A DNA stretch of 64,000 nucleotides from Diphasiastrum complanatum (lineage: Eukaryota > Streptophyta > Lycopodiopsida > Lycopodiales > Lycopodiaceae): the NCBI GenBank assembly GCA_029204225.1, contig CM055103.1, forward strand, positions 2,189,720 to 2,253,719, in the 5' to 3' direction. Shown piece after piece: positions 34,815 to 46,399 of this stretch. The notes beneath the pieces are model-generated. The model searched no databases and had not been told where the DNA came from. It worked only from the letters and a program-made list of their open reading frames with translations. The stretch's first letter is position 1; every line of letters starts with the position of its first letter. A program made the position numbers and the translations under genes.

Positions 34815-36924
34815 ATGGAAAGGGGTTTGAAAATTTTCCTTGAACCCATGTTATTGAATGTGCTCGTGTTTCATTTGACATGTCTCACAGCAACGGCGAG
34901 TACTAAAAACCAACCCCTCCTACCTGCTCTTATCATCTTCGGAGATTCTACAGTGGATACTGGCAATAATAACAATCTAACTACGCTGGTGAAGTGTAAT
35001 CATCTCCCTTATGGGAGAGATTTCCTCAACCAGAAACCAACAGGCCGGTTTTCTAATGGCAGAGTCGTCACTGATTTCATAGGTAGTCCGTCGTTTTCTT
35101 TTCTCAATTAAGCTTAGTGAGCATACTGAAAATCCAAGGCTGTTGCTGTACTAGCACTGTAGGAGAAGGATGACTACACAGTCTAACATTAGGCTGGCCA
35201 GAAATATCACAGATGGAGCTAGAAAACACATTCTAGTTGCAGTTAATTGTCAATCGTACAGGATATGTCAATGATCCTTTCTGGAATGTCCTTCTTTGCA
35301 TCCAAAGCAGTATGCATTCAGTTTACTAACTGCTTGTAGTCTTCTTGTGATTCGCTTGCAGCTGATAAACTGGGAATTCCGAATCCGCTTGCATACTTGA
35401 ATTCTGATGCAAAAGAAGAAAATCTTTCTCAGGGGATTAATTTTGCTTCGGGAGCTTCGGGATATTACGACGGCACCGCAGAAAATTTTGTAAGGCAAAA
35501 AGAGTAAATCTTGTAGTATCTCGGATGATGTGCTATTGTTTGATCAGTGAAGTTTTCCATTTTCTCGTAAGAAAATTCCTAGTGAGTGAATTTTCTCCAT
35601 TGGAATTTCTGATTACCTTACCACAAGGCAAAAATGTCGTTGGAACAAACACGAGAGAAATGTTCCCCAGGAGTACATGATGGCTAGGCTGACCCTATTC
35701 CGGAGAACTTTATTTACAGCAGGATAGTATGCGTGTAGACTTCGGAGGATATCATTTATTTGCACCTATTAAGCCTCTCAAAGAATATGAAATAGAAAAT
35801 TGAGCTAATCTTTACCAGCAGATAAGTATGTTTCTTTTTAACTTTCATACCTGATACCAAGCTTAGCGATTCTAGAAATGCCTTAGATTTCCTTTTTTGC
35901 AGAATGTGATCCCGCTATCAACTCAGCTTCAATATTTCAAAGAGTATCAGAAAAAATTAGCTGCTGTTGTTGGAGCAGACAATGCCAAACATCTTCTCTC
36001 CAACGCTGCATATGTAATCAGCACAGGAAGCAATGACTACGTAAATAACTACTATCTCAACCTACGATTGCAAGCTGAGTACAATGGCACGCAATACCAG
36101 AACTTTATCATTGAATTGGCATCAAATTTCGTCCGGGTACGATCTATTAGAGCTCTTTAAGCTGTTTGCATTCTCCTTTAGGTGCTTAAGTGTGGAAGAC
36201 AATGTGGTTCATTACTGCTGACCCTTCGTTTGCATGCTGCAGGAGCTCTACAAGCTTGGTGCTCGAAAAATAGCCCTTCTTTCTCTTCCTCCCTTAGGAT
36301 GTCTTCCATCACAAAGATTTATGCATGGTCTAGGAAAGACAGGTTGCGTTGAATTTTTAAACACCGTAGCACAACAGTTTAATGAGAGACTGCAGGATAC
36401 TTTGATCATGATGAAAACTTCCTTGCCTGGAAGCAAACTGGCATATTTAGACAGCTACACCACTCTCTACAATGTCATCCAGAATCCCAGCAAATACGGT
36501 GTGTTTTTCTTCGTCCTTTGCGAACCATCTCCGACCAGTAACATAATAGCCAGTTATACGATTTTCTTTTGTTTGGCAAGCCTTTGTATGCATGAAGCTG
36601 CTATAGAATTTGCTTTACAGTGCTGAAAAACCTTTGTATGCATGAAATTGCAGCAACCTTGCCATATACTTGGGATGTGGATCGTAAATTTGATTCAAGA
36701 GATCGTTGGCTGTTTTGATAATTGTAGGATTCAAAGACTCAAGCTTGGGATGCTGCGGCACGGGAAGGCTGGCAGTTGCAGACATTTGCTTGTCTATAGA
36801 TCCAGGGACTTGTCAAGATGCCTCCAACTATGTCTTCTTTGATAGCTTTCATCCCACTGATGCAACATACAGCATTCTTGCAGATGTCCTATACAAGCAA
36901 GCAATCTCTCAGTTATGTGGGTAG
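34815..36924 (+). CDS. GDSL esterase/lipase, five exons, complete
   Basis: Exons 34815-35082, 35362-35489, 35903-36136, 36243-36498 and 36728-36924, with GT-AG introns, join in frame to 1083 nt, 360 residues, the usual size for plant GDSL lipases. The N-terminus (to about residue 29, [17 protein letters not shown]) is a signal peptide, so the product is probably secreted or apoplastic. Block I is [14 protein letters not shown] with nucleophile Ser45. Block II is [15 protein letters not shown] (oxyanion Gly near 120-123). Block III is [12 protein letters not shown] (Gly174, Asn176). Block V is [12 protein letters not shown], giving Asp334 and His337. The family signature [10 protein letters not shown] is in exon 4 and SLGCCGTG in exon 5. 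All catalytic positions are intact and there are no internal stops. It hydrolyses acyl esters; the substrate cannot be read from sequence. The ATG at 34815 is the first in frame and begins the signal peptide. It stands alone among retroelements. Confidence 0.95.
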
Positions 36925-38008
36925 TGTCTAATTAGCATCTTAAGCCCATAACAGCTGCACCTGGCAGCTAGAAATATGACATGCAGTAAAGAAATGCTGA
37001 GAATAGATATATCACTCCATAGCAGCCACAGTCTTGTGTCAATTTAGTAGCTAATTACACCAGAATCCTATTCTTTTTGCTATCATGTATGAGCATTGAG
37101 CAATCAATAATCTATTGCTCTTTGTCAGCTTTTGGATCAACTACTGTGAGACTATAATTCCTTTTTCTCCGTCTCTTCAGCTTGAAGAAACTTGATCAAA
37201 TCTGGGAAAATTCACCACACTAGAGAAAAAGCTATGAAGAAAAGTTTTATATATGAGAACTAGTAGAAGTTTTATATATGGAAACACTGTCAAAGAAAAT
37301 CGAAGTCTTAGTAATCATTAAATAAACACTCACAAACATTATCCAAGCAATCAAGTTTATGTAATTCGTCATTGATATTTTGATTTTGTGATCCATTATC
37401 ACGTTTTTCATATTTCTTAACCCCATTGCATTTGCAAATTCTGAAGAATCCTTTTGCACTTTCTAAATGCAATATTTGTGGTTATTCAACCTGTAAGCAA
37501 AATTTCCAGCTTTTTGGACTTCCCATGTGTTGACCACAAAAAAGAGTCATTAAGATTTGGCAAGAAAAGATCTAGCTAAACCGAGAAAGAGCATGAAAAC
37601 AAAAAAAAACATATTTGTGAGAAATATTCCTTTATATCTTACACATGCAATGAAGTTTTTGGTCTAATGCCATACTCACATTGACTCATGACTATCATGT
37701 ATGAAGCTTGCAATTTATCACATAAAAGTATGGCCATATTTGCAAGGTAGAGGCTTCGATTGCAAATTTGAAATGTGTGTTTTTCTTCAGCTGCACATGG
37801 TGGAGTTGTGGCTCTTGGAATTGGAATTTATCAAAAATATTAAACTACTATTTTACCATAAAGTGCTAAAATGAATTCATGGTTTACGATTATTTTCTCA
37901 AAAGCAAAACTTTTGGGGATTAGGCCTTGAGCCAATCATGAGTCTTCATATGCTATCTATAAAGGCAAATTACAGTGATGTAAAGTGATTGGTGATGTTG
38001 CATGTCCC
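36925..38008. other. 3' flank of the GDSL gene; no further gene
   Basis: AT-rich. Possible polyadenylation words (AATCAATAATC near 37100) are not decisive. No coding signal found. Confidence 0.4.
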
Positions 38009-38430
38009 TTTTTTTTTTTTTTTTTTAAACTAGCTGCCCGGACACCACGTGTCCAGGCATCCAGTTTTAATCCCATAGGCAATTTTGCAAGGAAACTGGG
38101 AGGGGATATATAGAGAAACCCACCCAATTCCTTGCATGTGTGTGCGTGAGAGCCTGGGTGCCCGACGCCACTGGCCCGCTGCCCGGCGCCACCCGCCCTG
38201 CTCGAGAATGCAGCCCTACACGCCCTGCCCGGCGCCGTGGGGGCCCGCTGTCCGGCGCCCACGTCCCCTGCCTGGCACCGCCTGGGACGGCTGCCCGACA
38301 CCACCCGCCTTGCTCGGGACCGCAGCCCGGCGCCCGAGCTTTGATTTTAGCGGGCACCCGAGCATAGCCACGCGTCGCGCGTTGGGGGGCACCGGGGCCA
38401 AACCTCTCGCACGCGCGGCCTGTGCTCTAA
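38009..38430. repeat. GC-rich island with poly-T border, probable retroposed or repeat-derived sequence
   Basis: An 18-base T run (38009-38026) is followed by GGACACCACGTGTCC (6-bp palindromic arms) and, from 38149 to about 38410, very GC-rich sequence. Within it GCCCGGCGCC words repeat, and a block of the type CCACCCGCC(C/T)TGCTCG(A/G)GA..GCAGCCC occurs twice (about 38190 and 38300). Open frames on both strands (up to 169 codons) follow from lack of AT-rich stops and are not credible genes. The T run could be the A-tail of a minus-strand retroposon. Confidence 0.4.
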
Positions 38431-38675
38431 AGCCCCAGCGGGGGGGGGGTGGAGGGTTTGGAGTATATAGGGGTGCAAATGTACTATTCTTCACCTCTGC
38501 AAAAGAGATGATGCCAAAAAAATTTAGCAAACCAATTACAATCTCTTTGGCACTCACAAGTGCACACCCAATGCTCTTTGTGTCCATTAGCTAAATTTAG
38601 CAATGTTTTGCTATCTTAGAGTGTGAACTTTTTCTTTTTGGAAAATCAAGCACTTTTGGCCCTAAATTTGCAAGG

Positions 38676-39300
38676 ATGGTCCAAGATACTAAGGGTAAAG
38701 ACAAAATGGAATCACCATCCAGTAGACCAACCAAGAAGCTCAAACTCCAAGCAGAGGAAGATCCTAAATTTCACCCCTCCCCCCTCCCCCACACCTCCAA
38801 CGATGAACTAATGGAGGAAACACTAGAACCACCTGAGCTGATGTCCAGCATTCCCAAGCCATACAAAGTTCACAGTTGGTGGCAGATTGACTTGACACTC
38901 TTGGAGATTTGCAGGTTCGATTACTATTATATCACTGCAGTAATCCCCAATAATTATTAGGTACACCTACCGCACAGTCAAGAAGGAGGATACCACTTTC
39001 AAATACTAGCTCAACAAAAGGACCTACACTATTAGTTATGTAGCTTCATACTTGGTAGAACTAGGCATACCAACTAGCAACCAGAGCATTCCGACCAATA
39101 GAGTCCCACACAAATGAAGTGGCATCTTATTTGGACACCACTATCAAGGCACGGTGAACAAACAATGGCATACTCTTAGAAACCATCAAGGATATAAGTC
39201 TCAAAGCCACGACCACTTTTTTTGTCAATTTTTTTGAAATGGCCCGGACACAAAAAACCGAGGTGTAGCGTTGTCTCCTCAAAGGCACTGGGACTTGAGA
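38676..39300 (+). pseudogene. Unrecognised coding remnant, probably transposon-derived
   Basis: An ATG frame at 38676-38960 begins MVQDTKGKDKMESPSSRPTK and is Lys/Pro/Glu-rich. After its stop the plus strand still reads protein-like in shifted frames (EEDTTFKY, then TISYVASYLVELGIPTS near 39030-39080 and GILFGHHYQGTV near 39122). This resembles the broken ORFs of plant retroelements but I cannot name a family. Confidence 0.3.
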
Positions 39301-39437
39301 GATTTTTCCACAATACACTTAAGTCTTAACATTCATTTGACATGAACTCACTAAAAAGCCAACTTAGAAAACACAACCAGTCTAACAATTCACAATTAGG
39401 AAAGTAGAAATCCCAAGCAACCCAAAATCCAACTCAG

Positions 39438-41130
39438 ATGTCAAATAATTCCACATTAATTAGGCATTGTGCACAATGCTCTAAGACACACAAGATTGCC
39501 CTTCAAAGATCTATCACAAGTTCACTTGGTCCATTAGAATTCATTCATGCTGGTGTGCATAGCTCTTCTCAAGTTTCAAATGAGTTGTTGGATATTGTTG
39601 TAGGTGTGGAGGAGAGGCCCATGGCACAACAAGATCAAGGGAGGTATGACAAGAGGGCTAAAAGAGCTCTACACATGATAAAGATGAATGCTGCCAATGA
39701 GCTTATAAAGGAAGTTGGTATGTGCACATCATCTTTTGAGGCTTGGGAAGCTTTGAAGAAGCTTTATGAATCCAAGTCCACATCTAGAGTGTTGACTCCA
39801 AGAAGACAAATATGTTCTTGTATGCAAAACAAGGAAGAGAGTACTCATGCTTTTGTATTGAGAGTTCAAGCATTTATTAATGATGAGCTAGCATGCATTG
39901 ATGAGAGCATTAAGGAAGGAGAACTTGTTAAAGTTATACTTAATGCCTTGTTGGATGATCATGCTAATCTTGTTCGAAGCTTTGCTATTCAAAAGGCTTT
40001 GCCAAGCATCGTGTTGCAAGAGATTTTGGTGAATGAGGAGTTTAGGCTTCAAACAAGAGGAGGTGGATTTACATCAACATCTCATTATGAAGAGGAGGCT
40101 ATGTCCATCAAAGGCAAGTTCAAGGGCAAAGGCAAAGGCAAGTGGTCAAAGGGTCAAGATCAACGTTAGCCTTCCTCTTTTGTTAGTAACAAGAAAGATA
40201 GGTCAAAGTTAAAATGCTTCTTTGGTGGAATCAAAGGGCATTATGCTAATGAATGTTTGATGAAGCAAAGAGATGAAGGTAGCAAGCAAATCAACTTTAC
40301 TAGTAATGATGAGGATCTAGGTGGTTGTGATTCTTCAAGTCCAATATCAAGTGAAGGTGGCAAAGATTCATGGTGGATTGATAGTGGAGCTAGTTCATGA
40401 CTAGTCACAAGGAGTTTTTTACTTCTTTGGTCACTTATGATGGAGCCAAGAAAGTGATTCACATGGCCAATGGTGGTGAGTGTGTGATTGAAAGTATTGG
40501 TTCAATTCCTATTTGTCTTTCTACTAATAGGAAAGCAAGACTTGATGGTGTTCTTACATTCCTTCACTTTCAAAGAATTTGTTGAGTGTTGGTCAAATGA
40601 TAGAGAAAGGATACATGTTAAAGTTCAATACAAAGGAAAAAATCTTGGTTGTTAGGGGCAATAGACAAGGTAGACTTTTCAAGCTTGATGCTTTTGTTAT
40701 GGCTAACAAAAAGTATGGAATGAAAAAGGAGATTGGTCTCAACTTTCCAAAGTTACCTTTTAGCATCAATAAGATTGGTGGATCTTATGCACAGTCTAAA
40801 AAGCTTCCTTATGCTAGATCTAGGTCAAGATCTAATATGCTTCTTGGAGATGTTCATCTTTGTGCTAACTTGGCTAGCTATGAGGATAATGATGGTTCTT
40901 CAATGGTTCTTCATGGCAAGTGCAAGCATGCAAAAGGTAAGGAAAGAGCTAACCTCATCAATCGAGGTGGTGAAGGTTCTTCCTTGGAAAAGATTGTTGC
41001 TAATGATTTCTTTGATCATATGGAAAAAGATATTGTTGGGTGCATTCATGAAGAAGTTGGTTCTTCTACATTTTTTTGTGATGAGTCCAAGAAAATCATT
41101 TTTGCAGGAAGTGGAGTCACATGTCTTTAG
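39438..41130 (+). pseudogene. Ty1/copia gag-protease fragment with an integrase-like piece at its start
   Basis: The first frame (39438-40169, 243 codons) opens with HCAQCSKTHK..LGPLEFIHAGVH, which looks like the integrase zinc tail and first core strand (CxxCxxxK, then PLELIHTDV, with the catalytic Asp replaced). About 50 residues later it becomes a copia gag of the UBN2 type (AANELIKEVGMCTSSFEAWE, LKKLYESKS, EELVKVILNALLD-like). After a stop come a knuckle-like CFFGGIKGHYANEC, with its second Cys lost, the protease box SWWIDSGASS (40369-40398), and KNLLSVGQMIEKGY plus GRLFKLDA (40573-40692), the pre-integrase region. It then loses similarity. The order of integrase piece before gag is abnormal. 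Dead copy. Confidence 0.7.
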
Positions 41131-41368
41131 AGAGTTCGAAGTTTGAAGCATGGAGGAATCATTTTCATTTACATTCTATTTGGTTCTTCATGTTTTACTT
41201 ACATCTTGACATGTAACATTGATATAAGAAATAGTGAAGCATCCAATTTGGACACTATTCTCTATATCAATTATGGAAGAACATTACAAAGGAGGTCTAT
41301 ACTTAGGATGGACATCATTCTAAAGTTAGATCGAAGTTCTATGGTCAAAACTATGCCAAAACTAGTTG

Positions 41369-41377
41369 AAGAGGGAG
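41369..41377 (+). other. Polypurine tract before LTR-like repeat
   Basis: GAAGAGGGAG precedes TGTGAGAGATTTC (41378), the usual layout at a copia 3' end. Confidence 0.5.
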
Positions 41378-41686
41378 TGTGAGAGATTTCAACTAGTTTA
41401 GTCAAGTTTAGTCATATTGTCAATATTAGGCAAATATGCAGTTTAGACTTAGAGATAAACTTTATGAAAGTTATTTTAGTCAAAGTTCATTTGAATTACC
41501 ACTTTTGGAAAGTGTGGGAAAGTTATTAGGTCGAATTTGGACACATTCAAATTTGAATGTTAGATGCATTGAATCTAATTATATTGTTGATAGGGTTTTA
41601 GGTCTAGAAAGTTCTTGGAGGGAAACCAAAGTTCAAATGAGACATGGATATGCTATAAAATACTGTAAATTCATGGGAGAACAGAT

Positions 41687-41771
<85 letters not shown>

Positions 41772-42985
41772 CATGCTTATACATAACTTCTCTTGGGTTC
41801 ATCTATCCATTGGAGCACTATCTTGATGAATATCTTGCAATCTTGTGTGTAGAATGCTCATATTTTGCTATTTTTGGAGCCACACATGAAAAATACAGTA
41901 GGGTACTATTATTGTACAAAAAGCCACTTCATTTTATCATATATTTGATGTTTGATCAAGTTCTTATTGATTTTGCATCTCTTTTATTAAATAGATGTTG
42001 ATTTTTCTATATTGGCAATGTTGTAGATTGTATTGACTTTATAACCAAAGATCAAGGGACACATTTTGGATCTTAGTGATTTGAAATTCTTCACAGAAAC
42101 TATAGAACATGAGTTTTGGAGAGATTCAATTTGAGTAGTAGATACATTTAATCTAGTCACAAAAATAGTAGAGTTTTCATTATAGAGGGAAACCAAAGTT
42201 TGAATTTAGGTTTGGACCTGTTATAAAAGGATGTAACTCGTAGAAAGAGGAGACATTCTCACTCTCTGATCTCATTCATGCTTATACATAGTTTTCTTGG
42301 ATTCTACTATCCATTGGTGCACTATACTTGTGATATCTTGGAATTCTATGTGTAGAATGCTCAATAAATGTTATTTCCAGATCCACACATGTGAAATACA
42401 ATAGCCTATTGTTTTTGTACAGATAGCAATATTATTTTATGTTTTGATTGATGTTTTATCAAGATCTATTAGAGTTTGCATCTCATTTATAGTGTAGATG
42501 CTGATTTTTCTACATTGGCAAGATTGGTGAGTTGCTTATCTTTCTAACCAAAGATCAAAGGGATATTTTGGATCTTGTATATTTGGCAATTGAGGCCAAT
42601 TTTCATATTAGACTTAGAGTTTGACTTTTCAAAGTTATATTAGTCTAAAATCATAGAAACTATAGAACACTTTTGGAATAGTGTGGGAAACTATAGAACA
42701 CGAGTTTTGGAGAGATTCAATTTGAGTAGTAGATACATTGAGTCTAGTCGCAAAAATAGTAGGGATTTGATTATGGAGGGAACCAAAGTTTGAATTTAGG
42801 TTTGGACCTATTATAAAAGGATGTAACTCATGGGAAGAGGAGACATTCTCTCTCTCTCTCTCTCTCTCTCTTATCTCACACATGCTTATACATGGTTCTC
42901 TTGGGTTCTTCTGTCCATTGGTGCACTATACTTGTGATATCTTGCAATTCTATGTGTAGAATGCTCATTAAATGCGACTAAGTTA
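41378..42985 (+). repeat. Three tandem LTR-like units with TATA boxes
   Basis: Similar blocks carry TATAAAA at 41654, 42222 and 42812. Each is followed by a CT tract or its remnant (41690, about 42255, 42850), then CATGCTTATACAT, then (T/C)CCATTGG..GCACTAT and TGTGTAGAATGCTCA (41848, 42350, 42955). Units 1 and 2 also share GATGTTGATTTTTCTA-type sequence (41995 and 42498). Unit 3 starts near 42600, resuming sequence like 41440. Units are about 500-600 bp. The first begins after the polypurine tract, so these are probably LTRs of the adjacent copia element multiplied in tandem. Confidence 0.65.
41690..41767 (+). repeat. (CT)n microsatellite, 78 bp
   Basis: Uninterrupted CT run inside LTR-like unit 1, about 35 bp after its TATA box. 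Unit 3 has a shorter run (42849-42871) at the same place. Confidence 0.98.
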
Positions 42986-43861
42986 GGTCTTCCCCTTAGT
43001 AAATTAGATACATGTGAATTAGAAAGTAGGGATAAAATGTTAGGCGACAATGTCAAAGGGAGGGCCATTCAATATTGGATGGAGTTTTTCCAGACCCCAA
43101 TTTTTATAGATGTCGCATTGTTTCCTTTACAATTAATGGCTGCCTTTGATTTCCCTAATTTTAAAAGTCTGCATGCTGATATGCTTCCATACGTTAGACA
43201 AGGGACTCCAATACTTATGCTCCCATACATAACCAAGTCAGTAACCCAAAAGCAAAAATCTCGACCAACAGGCCAATCCGCACACGCCACCTCAAGAAAA
43301 AAGGAAGGGGGTGCTAAGGAAAATAGAGCCATCTACAATCAGAGGGGTTGACAAATGGAACCACCTACACATTTGGATAATAATGGAGACCTTAGAAGCA
43401 CAAAACCTAGGAGGAGAGGAACCTACTTGGTCTAAAAGAAAACTAAAGCATGATTAAACATTTAAGGCCTCCACCCACCAAGTACATGCAATTAGTTGAG
43501 TCTCAATTAATCAAATTATCATGCATTATGTCCCATGTTAGAGCTTGCCCTCGTCTTGGAAACCAAGAAGCATTCTTGAAAGATTGCATGAGTGAAAGTT
43601 CTATATGAGGTGTGTTAGTACGAAGAATGTGTGAGGAGTAGAGAGAGATATCTTCTCTTCCCATTTTATCCAAAACCATGTTGAATGCTAGTTTAGTGGA
43701 GTAGAGCTACTTGGGGTAGTGTTAGAGGTGAGTACAGTTAAGGAAAAAAGTAGAGATCAATTAAAAGTAGCATCTTAGCATAGTTAGGCTCCTATCCAAG
43801 TATTCTAACCCTCTTTGATAGGCGGAAGGGCTATTCATCGACTATTCTACACACCCTACAA
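42986..43861 (+). other. Probable LTR end of an Athila-like element; one unrecognised frame
   Basis: A 104-codon frame at 43037-43351 has no recognisable motif. Sequence before the primer site at 43862 ends CACACCCTACA, a proper CA terminus, so an LTR must end at 43860. Its start may be TGTTAGAGC near 43535, which is uncertain without a second copy. Confidence 0.35.
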
Positions 43862-43879
43862 TGGCGTCGTTGCCGGGGA
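43862..43879 (+). other. Primer binding site, tRNA-Asp type, isolated
   Basis: TGGCGTCGTTGCCGGGGA matches the complement of tRNA-Asp's 3' end with one C-to-T change. One base separates it from a CA terminus. It marks the 5' end of another Athila/Tat-like element on the plus strand, whose coding part is not visible downstream. Confidence 0.8.
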
Positions 43880-45594
43880 TAGGTTTTCACTAACCAGTTT
43901 AATTGTTTTTTTTAATTATTTTTGCTTTTTTAGAGTGTTTTTAGGTGAAATTATTTCACCAATTCTATTTTAAGAGTTCTTTTATATAATTCTTTCATAG
44001 GAGAAATAAATTTTAATATGAGGTGTTGAATAGTTTCTTATCATTGAATCTTAATGGGATAATTTCGACTTTGGTGGGAGGTTAGTTCTCAAGAGTTAAC
44101 AAGGATCATTAGAGGAGAGAGTAAGAACTTCATGATAGAGGTGTAGTGTTCTTAGTGCTGAAGCCTTGTAGTCAAAGCCAAGCGAGACTAATGACTCTCG
44201 TGAATATAAAGAGTTGAGCCACGGCAGAGACAGCTCTAATCTTGAGCCATTTTGTCGTTGAGGCAGCCGATCAATCCTCCAACAAAATCTATCTCTGAGC
44301 TGAGCAGAGTGTATCGTGATACCCATAGTTTTGGAGATGGCCAATCAATAATAAACCAAATGAATTCCCAGTTCCCGAGAGAGGCATTCACGCTCACACC
44401 AGGGGCGCAGGTATGCTTACAGTTCTGAGCACATTCCTCATTCATCCCATCGCATTATTGAGGCAAAATGCCTCTGCTATTTTTCATCTGACCCGAGCTC
44501 ACCTTTACGGTGAATCAATCGTTCCTCTGAGGCAGAAATACAGAGCATTTTTGTTGCTGTTTTTGCAGCGATCTTCCTCAGTCAGTACAGCGCATTTCTG
44601 AGGAGACTAAAGCATGTTTCCAACACAGATTCAACAGCATCTTTATGGACATTGTTGAAACGCACTTATGCTGTTACAAATTGCTGATAATAGAGACAGT
44701 TCTGTGGCAACAAATACTCACATTTCTATGGCAGATGATCACCGACTCCAGAGGCAACCTACAACGCATTCTCATCGCCAGACTATCGCATTTTTGAGGC
44801 CCATCGCTGTTGTTTTCAACACTGTACCTGTGTTGGTTCTGCATGATTCACTCGCACTTCTACAACACACAAATTTACTTCTGTAGCTAGCCACACTTAC
44901 GAAGTCATCTTCTGACGGATTCAGTAATGAGCCCAACTGTATACCATCCTTTGTTTGTTGAATCTGAGACATGAGTAATTCTAAAGTCCAAATGTTCCAG
45001 TGAGCCTTCATCTCCATCACGGCCAGATATGAGAGAGGCAGACTATCATTAATATGGAGCCATGGTTTATTAAAAATTTCATCATTGTTATGAGCAAGCC
45101 TTTGTTTGTCCCTAGCTGACAAAGAGCTGATCTGGAAGCATTTAAGAAAAAATGGGAGTTTCCATTACCAATGGAAGAGAAGCATCGCTGCTAGTTGATG
45201 TCTCTATGGTTGCCAAGCTGAGTTCTTGAAATCTTAGTAGTTGAAAGAACTTTCTAATCACAAGTATTGTGAGTTCTCTAACTATGCTTTTGAATGGTTC
45301 ATAACCATTCCTCATACCTCAGTCTATTGGAAGATGAGATGAGTTTATTCTCTCCCACCAAGACGCAAATCACTTTTTTGAAGTCACGGTTCTAAGTCAC
45401 TAAGTCCGGTTCATGATGAACGGTCCTTTCTTGAGCAACATTGAGCCAAGTCCAATGCCCATCCCGTGAGCAAGATTCGAAGTCAACAAACTACATTCGT
45501 TCCAATGTCAACATTGCCGAAATCATCAAATCAGTCAACAAACTCCTCGGTCTCAAATTCCTTAGTAAGTCGAAAGGGCAAAGGACCATCCCAA
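43880..45594. other. Downstream of the isolated primer site; no coding signal
   Basis: T-rich leader-like sequence (43900-43940), then short frames only. I recognise no gag or pol. At 45595 another LTR begins. Confidence 0.4.
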
Positions 45595-46272
45595 TGTTGG
45601 AATTCGATGCTTCGTCTCAAATCCATTCATTAATGAGCATCTTGAAAGCTGTACGAAACCCAGAAACAGAAGGCTCAAATTTCTGAGCAGAAGATCAAAA
45701 CTTTCTAGAATTTTTTGATACTGTATCGACTCAAAAAATTCTATATTTTTTGAGTCAGTGTATATTTTCAGAGTCAATGTACATTTTTTCGATACTTGTA
45801 AATTTCGATACTGTCGATCTAAAATCCGACCCAACGACTTCGTGTTAAAGGTCCGCCTACTTTGTACATTCAAAATCAGTTGTAATATATGAGGCAGATA
45901 GCATTTAATGCTAAATAGATATTTAGCAAGTAGAAGATATTTTGTAATAAACCTATAAACTATGGATAGGAAGATAGTTAATTAACATAATCTTTATCAG
46001 AAGACTTCTTCTGATAATTCTTAATTTGATCAATCTTTTGTAGCCAGCGCTATCATGCTCAACGACTGTAAGTTGAAGCTATCACTTCAAGCATTGTACT
46101 CACTCTTTGATATTAATCAGAGTACAAATTCTCAGTCTCACTACTATATTGTTTCATTAAGCATTTGTCTGAATCATTCAATTTGAACATTCTATTGTTG
46201 TCTGTTGTGCTTCCGATCCTACACACAACGCTCGCTCCTAGCTTCCGCTGACAGTACCACCAATTTCCGACA
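45595..46272 (+). repeat. 5' LTR of Ty1/copia element H, copy 2
   Basis: Begins TGTTGGAATTCGATGC and ends AATTTCCGACA; TGTTGG and CCGACA form the imperfect terminal inverted repeat. Homologous to 25125-25818 and 62684-63355 in inverse orientation. A primer site follows at once, so this is a 5' LTR. Confidence 0.92.
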
Positions 46273-46284
46273 TGGTATCAGAGC
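46273..46284 (+). other. Primer binding site, initiator tRNA-Met type (element H copy 2)
   Basis: TGGTATCAGAGC, immediately after the LTR CA. Confidence 0.92.
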
Positions 46285-46399
46285 GGGCTTCTCAGTAATC
46301 TGCACATTGTCTGTGGACTATCAAGACATTGTTCTAGCAAGCGCGCAACCAACAGTATCTTGAAATCGTTATTTCTACCAATGATCTTGCTCAACCAGA

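Noticed and set aside
34815-35111. GDSL first exon read through to the stop at 35111
   Set aside because: A GT donor at 35083 joins in frame to the exon at 35362 and restores the conserved protein; read-through would give only 98 residues without the rest of the fold.
38085-38594. 169-codon frame and opposing frames in the GC-rich island
   Set aside because: Long frames occur on both strands at once, explained by high GC; no domain or intron context.
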